Source: Roseicyclus mahoneyensis (GTDB lineage: Bacteria; Pseudomonadota; Alphaproteobacteria; Rhodobacterales; Rhodobacteraceae). Taken from it: a stretch of 44,501 nt of DNA. The notes below the pieces were generated by a model, which saw only the letters and a program-made list of their open reading frames with translations, ran no database searches and was not told the origin of the DNA. Where the stretch lies: assembly GCF_003148775.1 (NCBI RefSeq), contig NZ_QGGW01000002.1, positions 397,907 to 442,407 of the forward strand, written 5' to 3'. The position numbers and the translations under genes were made by a program. Below, piece by piece: positions 26,365-33,874 of the stretch; positions within the stretch are counted from its first letter, which is position 1; the number at the start of each line of letters is the position of its first letter.

Positions 26365-27615
26365 TTACTGCGCGATCTCGACGGCGGTGACGAGTTCGGC
26401 TGCCGCGGTCTCGGCGTCGTACTCGCCGTTGAAATGCGCGGTGATCACGTCATACATCGCGTTCTGGATCGACGGGTTGTTGGCGTGGCCATGCGCCATC
26501 GACCCGAACAGGCCACCGCTTGCCGCGGCTTCGGCCAGTTGCGCCATGCCAAGCTGTCCGCAGGCGTCAAAGGCATCCGAAGGGATGTCGGTGCGCGCGG
26601 GCACCGAGCCCTTGACGAGGTTGAAGGTCACCTGGAACTCGGGGCTCATCACGGCGCTGGCCATGGCCAACTGCGAGGCCTGAGCCGAGGCATCCGACAC
26701 GTTGAACATGGCGAACTGGTCCGAGTTGAAGGTCACGGTGCCTTCGGTGCCCGGCACGCGGAAGCACTGGAACTCGTTGCCGGCCGTCATGCCCGCATTG
26801 ACGAATTCGCCCTTGGCCCAATCGCCCATGATCTGGAACAGCGCCTCGCCGTTGATGACCATGGCCGACGCGAGGTTCCAGTCGCGGCCCGAGAAGTTGT
26901 CATCGACGAACCCGCGCAGCGTTTCCATACGCTGGAACGCCTCGACCATGGTGGCCGATCCCAGCGCCTCAGGGTCCAGATCGACCATCGACGCCTGATA
27001 GAACTCCGGACTGCCGACGCCCATCACCATGGATTCGAACACCGTCGCATCCTGCCAGGCTTGGCCACCATGGGCGAGCGCGGTGTAGCCCGCATCCTGC
27101 GCGGCTTGCATCGCGGCGACGAATTCGTCCCAGCTGGTCGGCTGTTCGATGCCCAGTTCCGCCATCAGGGCGGTGTTGGCCCAGACCCAGTTGGTCGAGT
27201 GAACGTTGACGGGTGCGGCAACCCAGCTGCCCTCATAGGTCGAAAACGCCTGAAGGGCGGCGGGCACCACATCGGCCCAGCCCTGTTCGGCGGCCAGCGC
27301 ATCAAGGTTGGCCAGCGCGCCCTCGGCCGCCCAATCCTGAATCGAGAAGCCCAGCATCTGCACGGCGGTCGGCGGGTTGCCTGCGGTGACGCGGGCGCGC
27401 AGCACGGTCATGGCATCCGAACCGCCGCCACCTGCGACCGGCATGTCCTGCCAGCCGATGCCACCCGCGGCCAGCGTGTCGCGCAGCGTGCCCACGGCGG
27501 CAGCTTCGCCGCCCGAAGTCCACCAATGCAGCACTTCCACCTCTTGCGCTGTGACCGTCGCGGTCGACAGCGCCAGCACAGCGGCCGACATGTAGAGTTT
27601 CTTCATCATGGTCAT
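26365..27615 (-). CDS. Extracellular sugar-binding protein (glucose/mannose-type, GtsA-like)
   Basis: A 416-residue periplasmic receptor. Residues 1-23 are a Sec signal peptide (MTMMKKLY, hydrophobic core, TVTAQ cleavage region). The mature protein begins [17 protein letters not shown] and includes [38 protein letters not shown] and MGDWAKGEF, a pattern found in CUT1 glucose/mannose-binding proteins (GtsA and thermophilic glucose-binding proteins). A glucose-like sugar or glucoside ligand is likely but not proven. The ATG at 27615 has GGAGGA 8 bases upstream. It is the first gene of the transporter operon, under a LacI-type operator, and faces a divergent LacI gene. Confidence 0.94.
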   Translation of the reverse strand: MTMMKKLYMSAAVLALSTATVTAQEVEVLHWWTSGGEAAAVGTLRDTLAAGGIGWQDMPVAGGGGSDAMTVLRARVTAGNPPTAVQMLGFSIQDWAAEGALANLDALAAEQGWADVVPAALQAFSTYEGSWVAAPVNVHSTNWVWANTALMAELGIEQPTSWDEFVAAMQAAQDAGYTALAHGGQAWQDATVFESMVMGVGSPEFYQASMVDLDPEALGSATMVEAFQRMETLRGFVDDNFSGRDWNLASAMVINGEALFQIMGDWAKGEFVNAGMTAGNEFQCFRVPGTEGTVTFNSDQFAMFNVSDASAQASQLAMASAVMSPEFQVTFNLVKGSVPARTDIPSDAFDACGQLGMAQLAEAAASGGLFGSMAHGHANNPSIQNAMYDVITAHFNGEYDAETAAAELVTAVEIAQ

Positions 27616-27663
27616 GGTTAGGTTCCTCCCTTGGTGACCAACGCCCTTGACGGGCTCTGCAGA

Positions 27664-27694
27664 ATTAAAACGTTATAAATCCTTCATCCGTCAA
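27664..27694 (-). promoter_or_regulatory. Candidate promoter of the sugar transporter operon
   Basis: On the minus strand TTGACG (27694-27689) and TTTAAT (27669-27664) are 19 bases apart, 48 bases before the binding-protein start. The LacI-type palindrome centred at 27671/27672 fills the spacer and touches the -10, as expected for repression. Confidence 0.45.
27665..27678. promoter_or_regulatory. LacI-type operator in the transporter promoter
   Basis: TTAAAACGTTATAA is a palindrome centred on CG with 6 of 7 positions matching between halves. It lies within the transporter promoter and is paired with a related site at 27794-27807 near the divergent LacI gene. Confidence 0.55.
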
Positions 27695-27696
27695 CT

Positions 27697-27727
27697 GGAA
27701 ATTTCCTGTTCAAGCTCACGAAATTTC
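27697..27727. promoter_or_regulatory. Paired AAATTT palindromes in the transporter/LacI intergenic region
   Basis: GGAAATTTCC (27697-27706) and GAAATTTC (27720-27727) are perfect palindromes with centres 22 bases apart, two helical turns, just upstream of the transporter -35. They do not match the LacI-type sites and could bind an additional regulator. Confidence 0.35.
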
Positions 27728-27744
27728 AACAAACTTCCTGCAAA

Positions 27745-27773
27745 CGCAGCATTTTTCCGCGCCGCAGCATTTT
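27745..27773 (+). repeat. Direct repeat CGCAGCATTTT
   Basis: The 11-mer CGCAGCATTTT occurs at 27745-27755 and 27763-27773 (18 bases apart, start to start) between the divergent transporter and LacI genes. Tandem sites of this kind often bind an activator, but chance in an AT-rich spacer cannot be excluded. Confidence 0.35.
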
Positions 27774-27793
27774 CAGATGCAACGGAATTCTTG

Positions 27794-27807
27794 TTGAAAC
27801 GTTTGAA
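27794..27807. promoter_or_regulatory. LacI-type operator upstream of the divergent LacI gene
   Basis: TTGAAACGTTTGAA is centred on CG with 6 of 7 matching positions between halves. Its left half (TTGAAA) could serve as the -35 of the LacI gene at 27855, with CAATAT at 27816-27821 as the -10, so autorepression is likely. Confidence 0.6.
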
Positions 27808-27854
27808 ATGTCGGTCAATATGACCGCGACGGAAATAAGCTGCCGCAGTGACCC

Positions 27855-28883
27855 ATGACCCATGACAGCCCCCTTGCCGCCCTGCATGGGCAGGGCGAAA
27901 GGCCCACGCTGCGCACCTTGGCTCACGTCACGGGGTTCTCGGTGGCGACCGTGTCGCGCGCCTTGGCCGATGATCCGCGAATCGCCGTCAAGACGCGCGC
28001 GACGGTCGCTGCCGCTGCCGAACGGCTGGGCTACATCCCCGACCGTGCCGCGCGCCGCCTGCGCACGGGCCGCACGCAGGTCATCTCGCTCCTGCTCAAC
28101 ACGGAACACGAGTTTCTTGGCTTCACCCACGAGTTCCTGACCGGCATTACCGAGACGCTTGTCGGCACCGGCTATTCCGTGACGGTCGTGCCCGACCAGC
28201 CCGGCGACGACCGGCTTGCGCCCGTCCGCACGATCCTGCGCAACAACCTCGCCGATGGGTTGCTGTTCACCCGGACCGAGGCCTTCGACCCCCGCGTCCG
28301 CCTGTTGATGGAGGCCGATTTCCCCTTCGTCAGCCATGGCCGCACGGAATTCAGCGCGCCGCATCCATGGGTGGATTTCGACAACGAGGCCTTTGCCCGC
28401 GCCGCCGTCGCCCATCTGGCCGCCAAAGGGCGCAGGCGGATCTGCATGGTCCTGCCGGGTGACCAGTTCACCTTCACCCAGCATCTGCGCTACGGCTTCG
28501 TCTCGGCCGCCCGCGCGGCAGGGATCTACCATGAGATCGTTCCGGGCGTGACCCTCGACAGCCCGACCGCCGCAATTGCCGCCGCCCTGACCGCTGCTCG
28601 CCACGGCCCGAACCCGCCAGACGGGTATGTCTGCGTCGGCGAGGTGACGGCGCTGGTGGCGCTGGCCGCGCTGGCCGATACCGGCGCGGTGCATGGGATC
28701 GATGCCGATATCGTGGCAAAACGCGCCTCGCCGATCTTCGACAACATCCGCCCCCGCATCGACACCGTATTCGAGGATCTGCGCGCCACCGGTCGAGCCA
28801 TGGCGGAAATGCTGCTGGGCCGCATGGCGGGTGCGCCGCCCGAGACGCTCAACCGCCTGTTCCAGCCCGATCCGGTGGCGTGA
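27855..28883 (+). CDS. LacI-family regulator of the sugar transporter operon
   Basis: A 342-residue regulator. The helix-turn-helix is at 18-37 (RPTLRTLAHVTGFSVATVSRAL) and the hinge helix near PDRAARRLRTG, followed by the sugar-sensing domain (HEFLGFTHEFLTGITETL, WVDFDNEAFARAAVAHLAAKG, DGYVCVGEVTALVAL). The TVSRAL recognition helix is commonly paired with AAACGTTT-type operators, which match the two sites in the divergent intergenic region. It is therefore the likely repressor of the binding protein-permease-ATPase operon and of itself. Its stop lies 2 bases from that of the aldehyde dehydrogenase gene running the other way. Confidence 0.94.
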   Translation: MTHDSPLAALHGQGERPTLRTLAHVTGFSVATVSRALADDPRIAVKTRATVAAAAERLGYIPDRAARRLRTGRTQVISLLLNTEHEFLGFTHEFLTGITETLVGTGYSVTVVPDQPGDDRLAPVRTILRNNLADGLLFTRTEAFDPRVRLLMEADFPFVSHGRTEFSAPHPWVDFDNEAFARAAVAHLAAKGRRRICMVLPGDQFTFTQHLRYGFVSAARAAGIYHEIVPGVTLDSPTAAIAAALTAARHGPNPPDGYVCVGEVTALVALAALADTGAVHGIDADIVAKRASPIFDNIRPRIDTVFEDLRATGRAMAEMLLGRMAGAPPETLNRLFQPDPVA

Positions 28884-28885
28884 GA

Positions 28886-30406
28886 TCATGCGACCCATGT
28901 CCCCCGGGTCTGCCCGATGCGCATCTGCACGGTCTTGACCTCCAGAAACTCCTCCAGCCCGTAGCGGCCCAGTTCGCGGCCCTGACCGCTTTCCTTGAAC
29001 CCGCCGAAGGGCAGTTCCGCGAACCCGTCCATCCAGGTGTTGGTCCAGACCGTTCCCGCCTGCACCTTGCGCGCGAAATCGAGGCAGGTGGAGACATCGC
29101 GGCTCCAGACCCCCGCCGAAAGCCCGTAGGCGGCAGAATTGGCCAGCGCGATGGCCTCGTCGAACGTGCGGAAGGTCAGCACCGACAGGACCGGGCCGAA
29201 CACCTCCTCGCGGGCGATGGCCATGTCGGGGGTGACCCCGGTCACGATGGTCGGCTGGTAGAACTGCCCGCCAAGCCCGCCCACCTCAAGCGCGGCGCCG
29301 CCCAAGGCCACATGCGCGCCCGCCGCCACCGCGCCCCGCACATAGCCGTCGATCTTGGCCAGATGCTCAGAGCTGATGATCGCGCCCACCTGCGTGCGCG
29401 GGTCCAGCGGATCGCCAAAGGGCACGCGGCGGCTCAGCGCCGCGACCTTGGCCACCAGCGCGTCCGCCACATCCGCATGCACGATGATCCGGCTGCCCGA
29501 ATTGCAGCATTCGCCCGCGTTGAAATAGACGCCAAAGGCGATGGCATCGGCCGCCTGATCCAGATCCGCATCGGGGAACACGACCTGCGGGTTCTTGCCG
29601 CCCAGTTCGAGCGACACCTTTTTCAGCGTCGCACTGGCCGCTGCGGCTATCCGCTTGCCCACGCCGGTCGATCCGGTGAAGGACACCATGTCCACACGGG
29701 GATCGGTCGACAGCACCGCGCCCACCGGGTCGCCGTAGCCCAGCACGATGTTGCACACGCCTGCGGGCAGCCCAGATTCTTCTAGCAGATGCCCGAGCAT
29801 CACGGTGGTGCCCGGCGTCAGTTCCGAGGGTTTCACCACCGCCGTGCAGCCCGCAGCAAGCGCAAAGGGCAGTTTTTGCGACACGATGAGAAACGGGAAA
29901 TTCCACGGGCAGATCAGCGACACGACCCCGATGGGTTCCTTCAGCACCAGCCCCAGCATGTCGGGGCCAAGGCTGTTGTGGCTATCGCCATGCATCGTAC
30001 GCGCCAGCGCAGCCGCATAGCGCCACAGATCCGCCGCGCCCTCGATCTCGGCCATGGCCTGCGTGATCGGCTTGCCCGATTCCAGCACTTCGTGACGGGC
30101 AATCGCCGCCCGGTCGCGGTCGATCAGATCGGCGACGCGCAGGAGCAATGTCGCCCTGTCCTTGCCCGACGACCGCGACCATGCGCCCGCATCGAATGCA
30201 GCGCGTGCCGCCGCAATCGCGGCTTCGGCCTCTGGCCTGCCACCCTTGGCCGCGACCGACACTGCGACCCCATGCGCAGGCGAGCGGCGTTCGCTGGTCG
30301 CGCCATCGGCGCTGTCCAGCCATACACCGCCGATCCAGTGCTGCAGGGCGACCGGCGCGTCGGGCAACGCGGCGTTGGTGGCGGGAATGACGGTCAGGTC
30401 AGGCAT
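28886..30406 (-). CDS. Aldehyde dehydrogenase (betaine-aldehyde-dehydrogenase-like)
   Basis: A 506-residue NAD(P)-dependent aldehyde dehydrogenase. Key residues are N169 (ICPWNFP), the cofactor loop FTGSTGVG, E267 (SLELGGKNPQ) and nucleophile C301 in GECCNSGSR. Late motifs EEVFGPVLSV and FGGFKESGQGRELG are intact. It oxidises an aldehyde to an acid in the cytoplasm. It is the last gene of the operon Gfo/Idh, CoA-transferase, enoyl-CoA hydratase, aldehyde dehydrogenase, with a 3-base gap to the gene before it, and so could supply the acid that the CoA-transferase activates. The exact aldehyde is unknown; sequence does not separate glycine-betaine from other alkanal substrates. Confidence 0.93.
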   Translation of the reverse strand: MPDLTVIPATNAALPDAPVALQHWIGGVWLDSADGATSERRSPAHGVAVSVAAKGGRPEAEAAIAAARAAFDAGAWSRSSGKDRATLLLRVADLIDRDRAAIARHEVLESGKPITQAMAEIEGAADLWRYAAALARTMHGDSHNSLGPDMLGLVLKEPIGVVSLICPWNFPFLIVSQKLPFALAAGCTAVVKPSELTPGTTVMLGHLLEESGLPAGVCNIVLGYGDPVGAVLSTDPRVDMVSFTGSTGVGKRIAAAASATLKKVSLELGGKNPQVVFPDADLDQAADAIAFGVYFNAGECCNSGSRIIVHADVADALVAKVAALSRRVPFGDPLDPRTQVGAIISSEHLAKIDGYVRGAVAAGAHVALGGAALEVGGLGGQFYQPTIVTGVTPDMAIAREEVFGPVLSVLTFRTFDEAIALANSAAYGLSAGVWSRDVSTCLDFARKVQAGTVWTNTWMDGFAELPFGGFKESGQGRELGRYGLEEFLEVKTVQMRIGQTRGTWVA

Positions 30407-30409
30407 GGG

Positions 30410-31177
30410 TCATGTTCCGGGAAATTCGGGTTTGCGTTTGGCGGCGAATGCCGCGACGCCCTCGGCCTTGTCGGCGCTGGCGCCGATCATGCCCGCGCCC
30501 AGCGCCTCGATCATGGCGGATGGGTCTTCGCCGACGCCTGCATGGATCTGGTATTTCGCGACCTCGACCGCGCGGGGCGAGGCGTTGGCCATGCCCGCCG
30601 CGATCCCTTCGGCGACAGTCAGCGGGTCGTCGGCCACCTCGGCGACAAAGCCCAAGGCATGGGCGCGGCCTGCGTCCAGCCGCCGCCCGAACAGCGCCAT
30701 TTCCTTCAAGACAGGTTCCGGCAGCAGCCGCGCCAGACGCTGCGTGCCGGACCAACCCGGCACAATGCCCACCTGCGCCTCGGGCAGGGCAAGCGTTGCC
30801 CCCGGCGCCATCACCCGGATGTCGCAGCACGCCGCCAGTTCCAGCCCGCCGCCAAAGGCATGGGCCTGCAGGACGGCGATGGTGGGCTTCGACAGCCGCG
30901 CCAGCCGGTCAAACACCCGATGCCCCTCGCGCACCCAGTTTCGCGCGAATTCGAACGGCGACAGCGGTGCCCATTCGGCAATGTCGGCACCTGCGCAAAA
31001 GGCGCGGTCCCCAGTCGCTTGGACAAGCACGCACATCACATCGGCGCTGCGCTCCAGCGTAGCGCAATGCGCGTCCAACTGCGCCAGCATCGCGGGGGTG
31101 AAGGCGTTCAGCTTGGCCGGATTGTCCAGCGTCAGCCGCGCCAGCGCCCCTTCGACGGACAGATGCACCCCGCTCAC
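30410..31177 (-). CDS. Enoyl-CoA hydratase/isomerase family protein
   Basis: A 255-residue crotonase-fold protein. The CoA-ester oxyanion-hole region is DRAFCAGADI (57-66) and AFGGGLELAACCDI (107-120). Both acidic residues of true hydratases are present: E113 (GGGLELA) and E133 (LPEAQVGIVPG). The start is the GTG at 31177, whose GTGA overlaps the CoA-transferase stop by four bases. It probably hydrates the enoyl-CoA produced after CoA activation in this operon, though crotonase members also catalyse isomerisation, dehalogenation or retro-Claisen reactions. Confidence 0.93.
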   Translation of the reverse strand: MSGVHLSVEGALARLTLDNPAKLNAFTPAMLAQLDAHCATLERSADVMCVLVQATGDRAFCAGADIAEWAPLSPFEFARNWVREGHRVFDRLARLSKPTIAVLQAHAFGGGLELAACCDIRVMAPGATLALPEAQVGIVPGWSGTQRLARLLPEPVLKEMALFGRRLDAGRAHALGFVAEVADDPLTVAEGIAAGMANASPRAVEVAKYQIHAGVGEDPSAMIEALGAGMIGASADKAEGVAAFAAKRKPEFPGT

Positions 31178-32745
31178 AGGGTCAGCCCCATGGGCGCATC
31201 GCGCAGGATCGACAGGGGCAGGGCCGTGGCGTTCTCGGCCACGGCAACACGGCCATGGCTTGCCGCCACGATGTCGCGCGCGGGGTCCATCCCCGGCATG
31301 ATCTCGGTCGCCACAAGGCCCTGAGCGGTCAACCGGATCACGCAGCGCTCGGTGACATAGATCACATCCTGCCCCTGCTCGACCGCGCGTGCCCCTGAGA
31401 AGGTCACGTGTTCGACCTGTTCCACCATCTTGGTGAATTTGCCGGGCTTGGCGACCCTGAGGCCGGTGTCGCTCAAGTCCAGCTCCGCCCCGGCCTCGAA
31501 ATAGCCGGAAAACACGATCTTTTTCGCATGCGCCGTGATGTCGACGAAGCCACCGCAGCCCGCGGTCAGATAGGGCTTTTTCCCCAGCTTCGAGACATTC
31601 ACATTCCCTTCCACATCGACCTCAAGGAAGGAGAGGAAGGTCAGGTCAAAGCCGCCGCCCTGAAAATAGGTGAACTGGTTGGGCGAGGGGACGAAGGCAT
31701 CGGCATTCGACGCGCAGCCAAAGGCAAAGCCGGTCAGCGGCATGCCCCCAACGGCACCCTGCTCGATCGCCCATGTAACCGCCTGCGCATGACCTTCTTC
31801 CAGAAGAATGCGCGGTACCATGGCGGAAATGCCGAAGCCCAGATTGGCTGTCTGGCCGCGCCGCAATTCCATCGCCGCGCGCCGCGCGATGATCTTTTCG
31901 ACGCTATGTTCTGCCAGCGAAAAACTGTCCCATGGCCGCATGATCTCGCCCGAGATGGCCGGATCATAGAGTGTTTCGGTCGTCTGCTTCTGGTCGGGGT
32001 CCACCACGATCAGGTCCACCAGATGCCCCGGCACATGCACGTCATGCGGGCGCAAGGACCCTGCTGCCGTCATCCGCTTGACCTGCGCAATGATCAGCCC
32101 GCCGTGGTTGCGCACGGCAATGGCCTGATCCAGCGCGCCCAGATAGGCGCCCTCGTGCTCATAGGTCAGGTTGCCGCGCTCATCGGCGGTGGTGGCGCGG
32201 ATGATGGCGATCTGCGGCACGATGTTGGGGAAATGCAGCCACGTCTCGCCTCCGAATTCCTGTCGCTCCACGATGGGCGCCGCAGCCCCCCGCGCATTCA
32301 TGGCACAGCCCTCGCGGACTGGATCGACGAAGGTCTGAAGCCCCACCTTTGTGAAAACTCCTGCCCGCCGTGCCGCCACGTCGCGGTGCATGTCGAACAT
32401 GATGCCGGATGGCACATTGTATGCCGCGACGCGGTCCTCTACGACCATTTTCCAGATCTCGGGCATCGGCAACGACGAGGGTCCGGACGGATAGCTGCCC
32501 GCGATGATGCGGTCCAGCAGCCCGTCCTTGGCGATGTGATCCACGCCTTTCACGCCATACATGTCCCCCGCCGCGATCGGGTGCAGCGTGGTCAGCCCGC
32601 GGGGATGCCCCTCGGTCGCGAACCTCTCGCCCAGCGCCTTCAGCACCGCATCGGGGCAGCCCAAAGCCGAGGACGACGACACCGTGACGACCGCCCCGTC
32701 AGGGATGCGCGCGACAGCCTCGGTGGCGGTGACATGCTTGCCCAT
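31174..32745 (-). CDS. Acyl-CoA:carboxylate CoA-transferase (YdiF/family I)
   Basis: A 523-residue fused family I CoA-transferase with alpha-like and beta-like halves in one chain. The predicted catalytic glutamate that forms the CoA thioester is E328 in WAIEQGAVGGMP. GFGISAMVPRIL precedes it, FQGGGFDLTFLSFLEVD follows, and SSSSALGCPDAVLKALGERF lies in the N-terminal half. Length fits YdiF-type enzymes (about 520). It converts a carboxylic acid to its CoA ester using acetyl-CoA or a similar donor. It follows the Gfo/Idh gene by 4 bases and is coupled to the enoyl-CoA hydratase by GTGA. Confidence 0.93.
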   Translation of the reverse strand: MGKHVTATEAVARIPDGAVVTVSSSSALGCPDAVLKALGERFATEGHPRGLTTLHPIAAGDMYGVKGVDHIAKDGLLDRIIAGSYPSGPSSLPMPEIWKMVVEDRVAAYNVPSGIMFDMHRDVAARRAGVFTKVGLQTFVDPVREGCAMNARGAAAPIVERQEFGGETWLHFPNIVPQIAIIRATTADERGNLTYEHEGAYLGALDQAIAVRNHGGLIIAQVKRMTAAGSLRPHDVHVPGHLVDLIVVDPDQKQTTETLYDPAISGEIMRPWDSFSLAEHSVEKIIARRAAMELRRGQTANLGFGISAMVPRILLEEGHAQAVTWAIEQGAVGGMPLTGFAFGCASNADAFVPSPNQFTYFQGGGFDLTFLSFLEVDVEGNVNVSKLGKKPYLTAGCGGFVDITAHAKKIVFSGYFEAGAELDLSDTGLRVAKPGKFTKMVEQVEHVTFSGARAVEQGQDVIYVTERCVIRLTAQGLVATEIMPGMDPARDIVAASHGRVAVAENATALPLSILRDAPMGLTL

Positions 32746-32749
32746 GGCG

Positions 32750-33748
32750 TCAGATGCCCCCGTAATTCACGGCCGTGCGCTGCCCGGTCGCGGCGGCATC
32801 GGCCACCGCGGCGGCGACAGCCAGCGATTTGACCCCGTCGATGCCATCGGCCGCAGGCCGCCCGTTGCCCGCGCAAGCATCGTTGAAAAGCCCCACCGCG
32901 CGCCCGTAGAGGTTGTGATCGGAGAAACTCAACGCCTCTTCCCCCGACCCCGTGCGCAGCAAGATCTCGCCCACTGGCGCTTGCGTCATCACATTTCGCG
33001 CGACGATCGACCCTTTGGTGCCATGCAGCTCGAACCCGGTCTTGGCGAAAGCATGGGTAAAGCTCTCATGCGCCATGACCATCGCACCCGACGGCATGGT
33101 CCAGACCGACATGCAGCTGTCCTCCACCCCCTTGCCCATGCCCGACGCACCGGACATCGCCACGACCTCCACCGGGTCCTCACCCAGATGGAAGCGCACG
33201 GTATCCGCGTCATGCACCACGATATCGGGGATCACCCCGCCGCCAGCGGCGGGGTTGTCGATGCGCCAACCCCGAAGGAAGGGCGGCAGATGGACAGCAT
33301 GGAACACCCGCACACTCAACACATCGCCGATGCGCCCAGCCTGCAACGCCGCGCGGATCGCCAGATGCGAGCCTGCGTTGCGCAGATGGTGGTTGGTGGC
33401 AAAGACCACGCCAGCGGTCTGTGCCGCGCGCACCATGGTCACGGCATCGCCCACGGTCATCGCCAAAGGCTTTTCGCACAGCACATGCTTGCCCGCCGCG
33501 ATGGCGGCCATGGCTTGTACGAAATGCTTTTCATTGGTGGTGGAGATATATACGGCCTCCAGATCATCGGCGGCCAGCAGCGCCTCCAGATCGTCCGAGC
33601 CTCGCGGGATGCCGTGCTCCGCCGCATAGGCCGCCGCCCGCGCGCCCGAGGAACTCAGGACCGAGCGGATATCGCCGCCCGCTCCGCGGATGGCCCCGAT
33701 CATGTGGTTTGCGGCGATGTTGCTCGCGCCGATCAATCCCCAACGCAT
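32750..33748 (-). CDS. Gfo/Idh/MocA-family NAD(P)-dependent oxidoreductase
   Basis: A 332-residue dehydrogenase of sugar, cyclitol or sugar-derivative hydroxyls. The N-terminal Rossmann domain (LIGASNIAANH, then HVLCEKPLAM with the conserved EKP) is followed by the alpha/beta catalytic domain with GGGVIPDIVVHDADTVRF, the place of the usual D-x3-H-x2-D catalytic triplet. It is the first gene of the four-gene CoA-activation operon, and the TTGGAACGATCCAA operator lies 62 bases upstream of its start. Its presence upstream of acyl-CoA enzymes is uncommon and suggests that the pathway first oxidises a polyhydroxylated or cyclic substrate. Substrate is not predictable from sequence alone. Confidence 0.9.
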   Translation of the reverse strand: MRWGLIGASNIAANHMIGAIRGAGGDIRSVLSSSGARAAAYAAEHGIPRGSDDLEALLAADDLEAVYISTTNEKHFVQAMAAIAAGKHVLCEKPLAMTVGDAVTMVRAAQTAGVVFATNHHLRNAGSHLAIRAALQAGRIGDVLSVRVFHAVHLPPFLRGWRIDNPAAGGGVIPDIVVHDADTVRFHLGEDPVEVVAMSGASGMGKGVEDSCMSVWTMPSGAMVMAHESFTHAFAKTGFELHGTKGSIVARNVMTQAPVGEILLRTGSGEEALSFSDHNLYGRAVGLFNDACAGNGRPAADGIDGVKSLAVAAAVADAAATGQRTAVNYGGI

Positions 33749-33809
33749 CCGGGTCCCTCCCCTTGCTTCTGACCACCCGACTCGGGGCGATCACTTGTCT
33801 ACGGGCTTT

Positions 33810-33835
33810 TTGGAACGATCCAATTCCCCTGTCAA
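33810..33835. promoter_or_regulatory. LacI-type operator O2 and overlapping -35 upstream of the Gfo/Idh operon
   Basis: TTGGAACGATCCAA (33810-33823) is the exact reverse complement of the O1 14-mer at 23207-23220. On the minus strand a consensus TTGACA (33835-33830) lies 6 bases upstream of it, so a repressor here would block the promoter; the -10 is not clear. The TTGACA is itself inside CCCTGT-CA-ACAGGG (33827-33840), a second inverted repeat. Confidence 0.65.
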
Positions 33836-33874
33836 CAGGGTCCGGGCAGACTTTCGGCCACAGGCGATGCAGTA

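Noticed and set aside
29789-31324. 511-codon plus-strand open frame
   Set aside because: Antisense to the aldehyde dehydrogenase and enoyl-CoA hydratase genes, both with intact catalytic residues.
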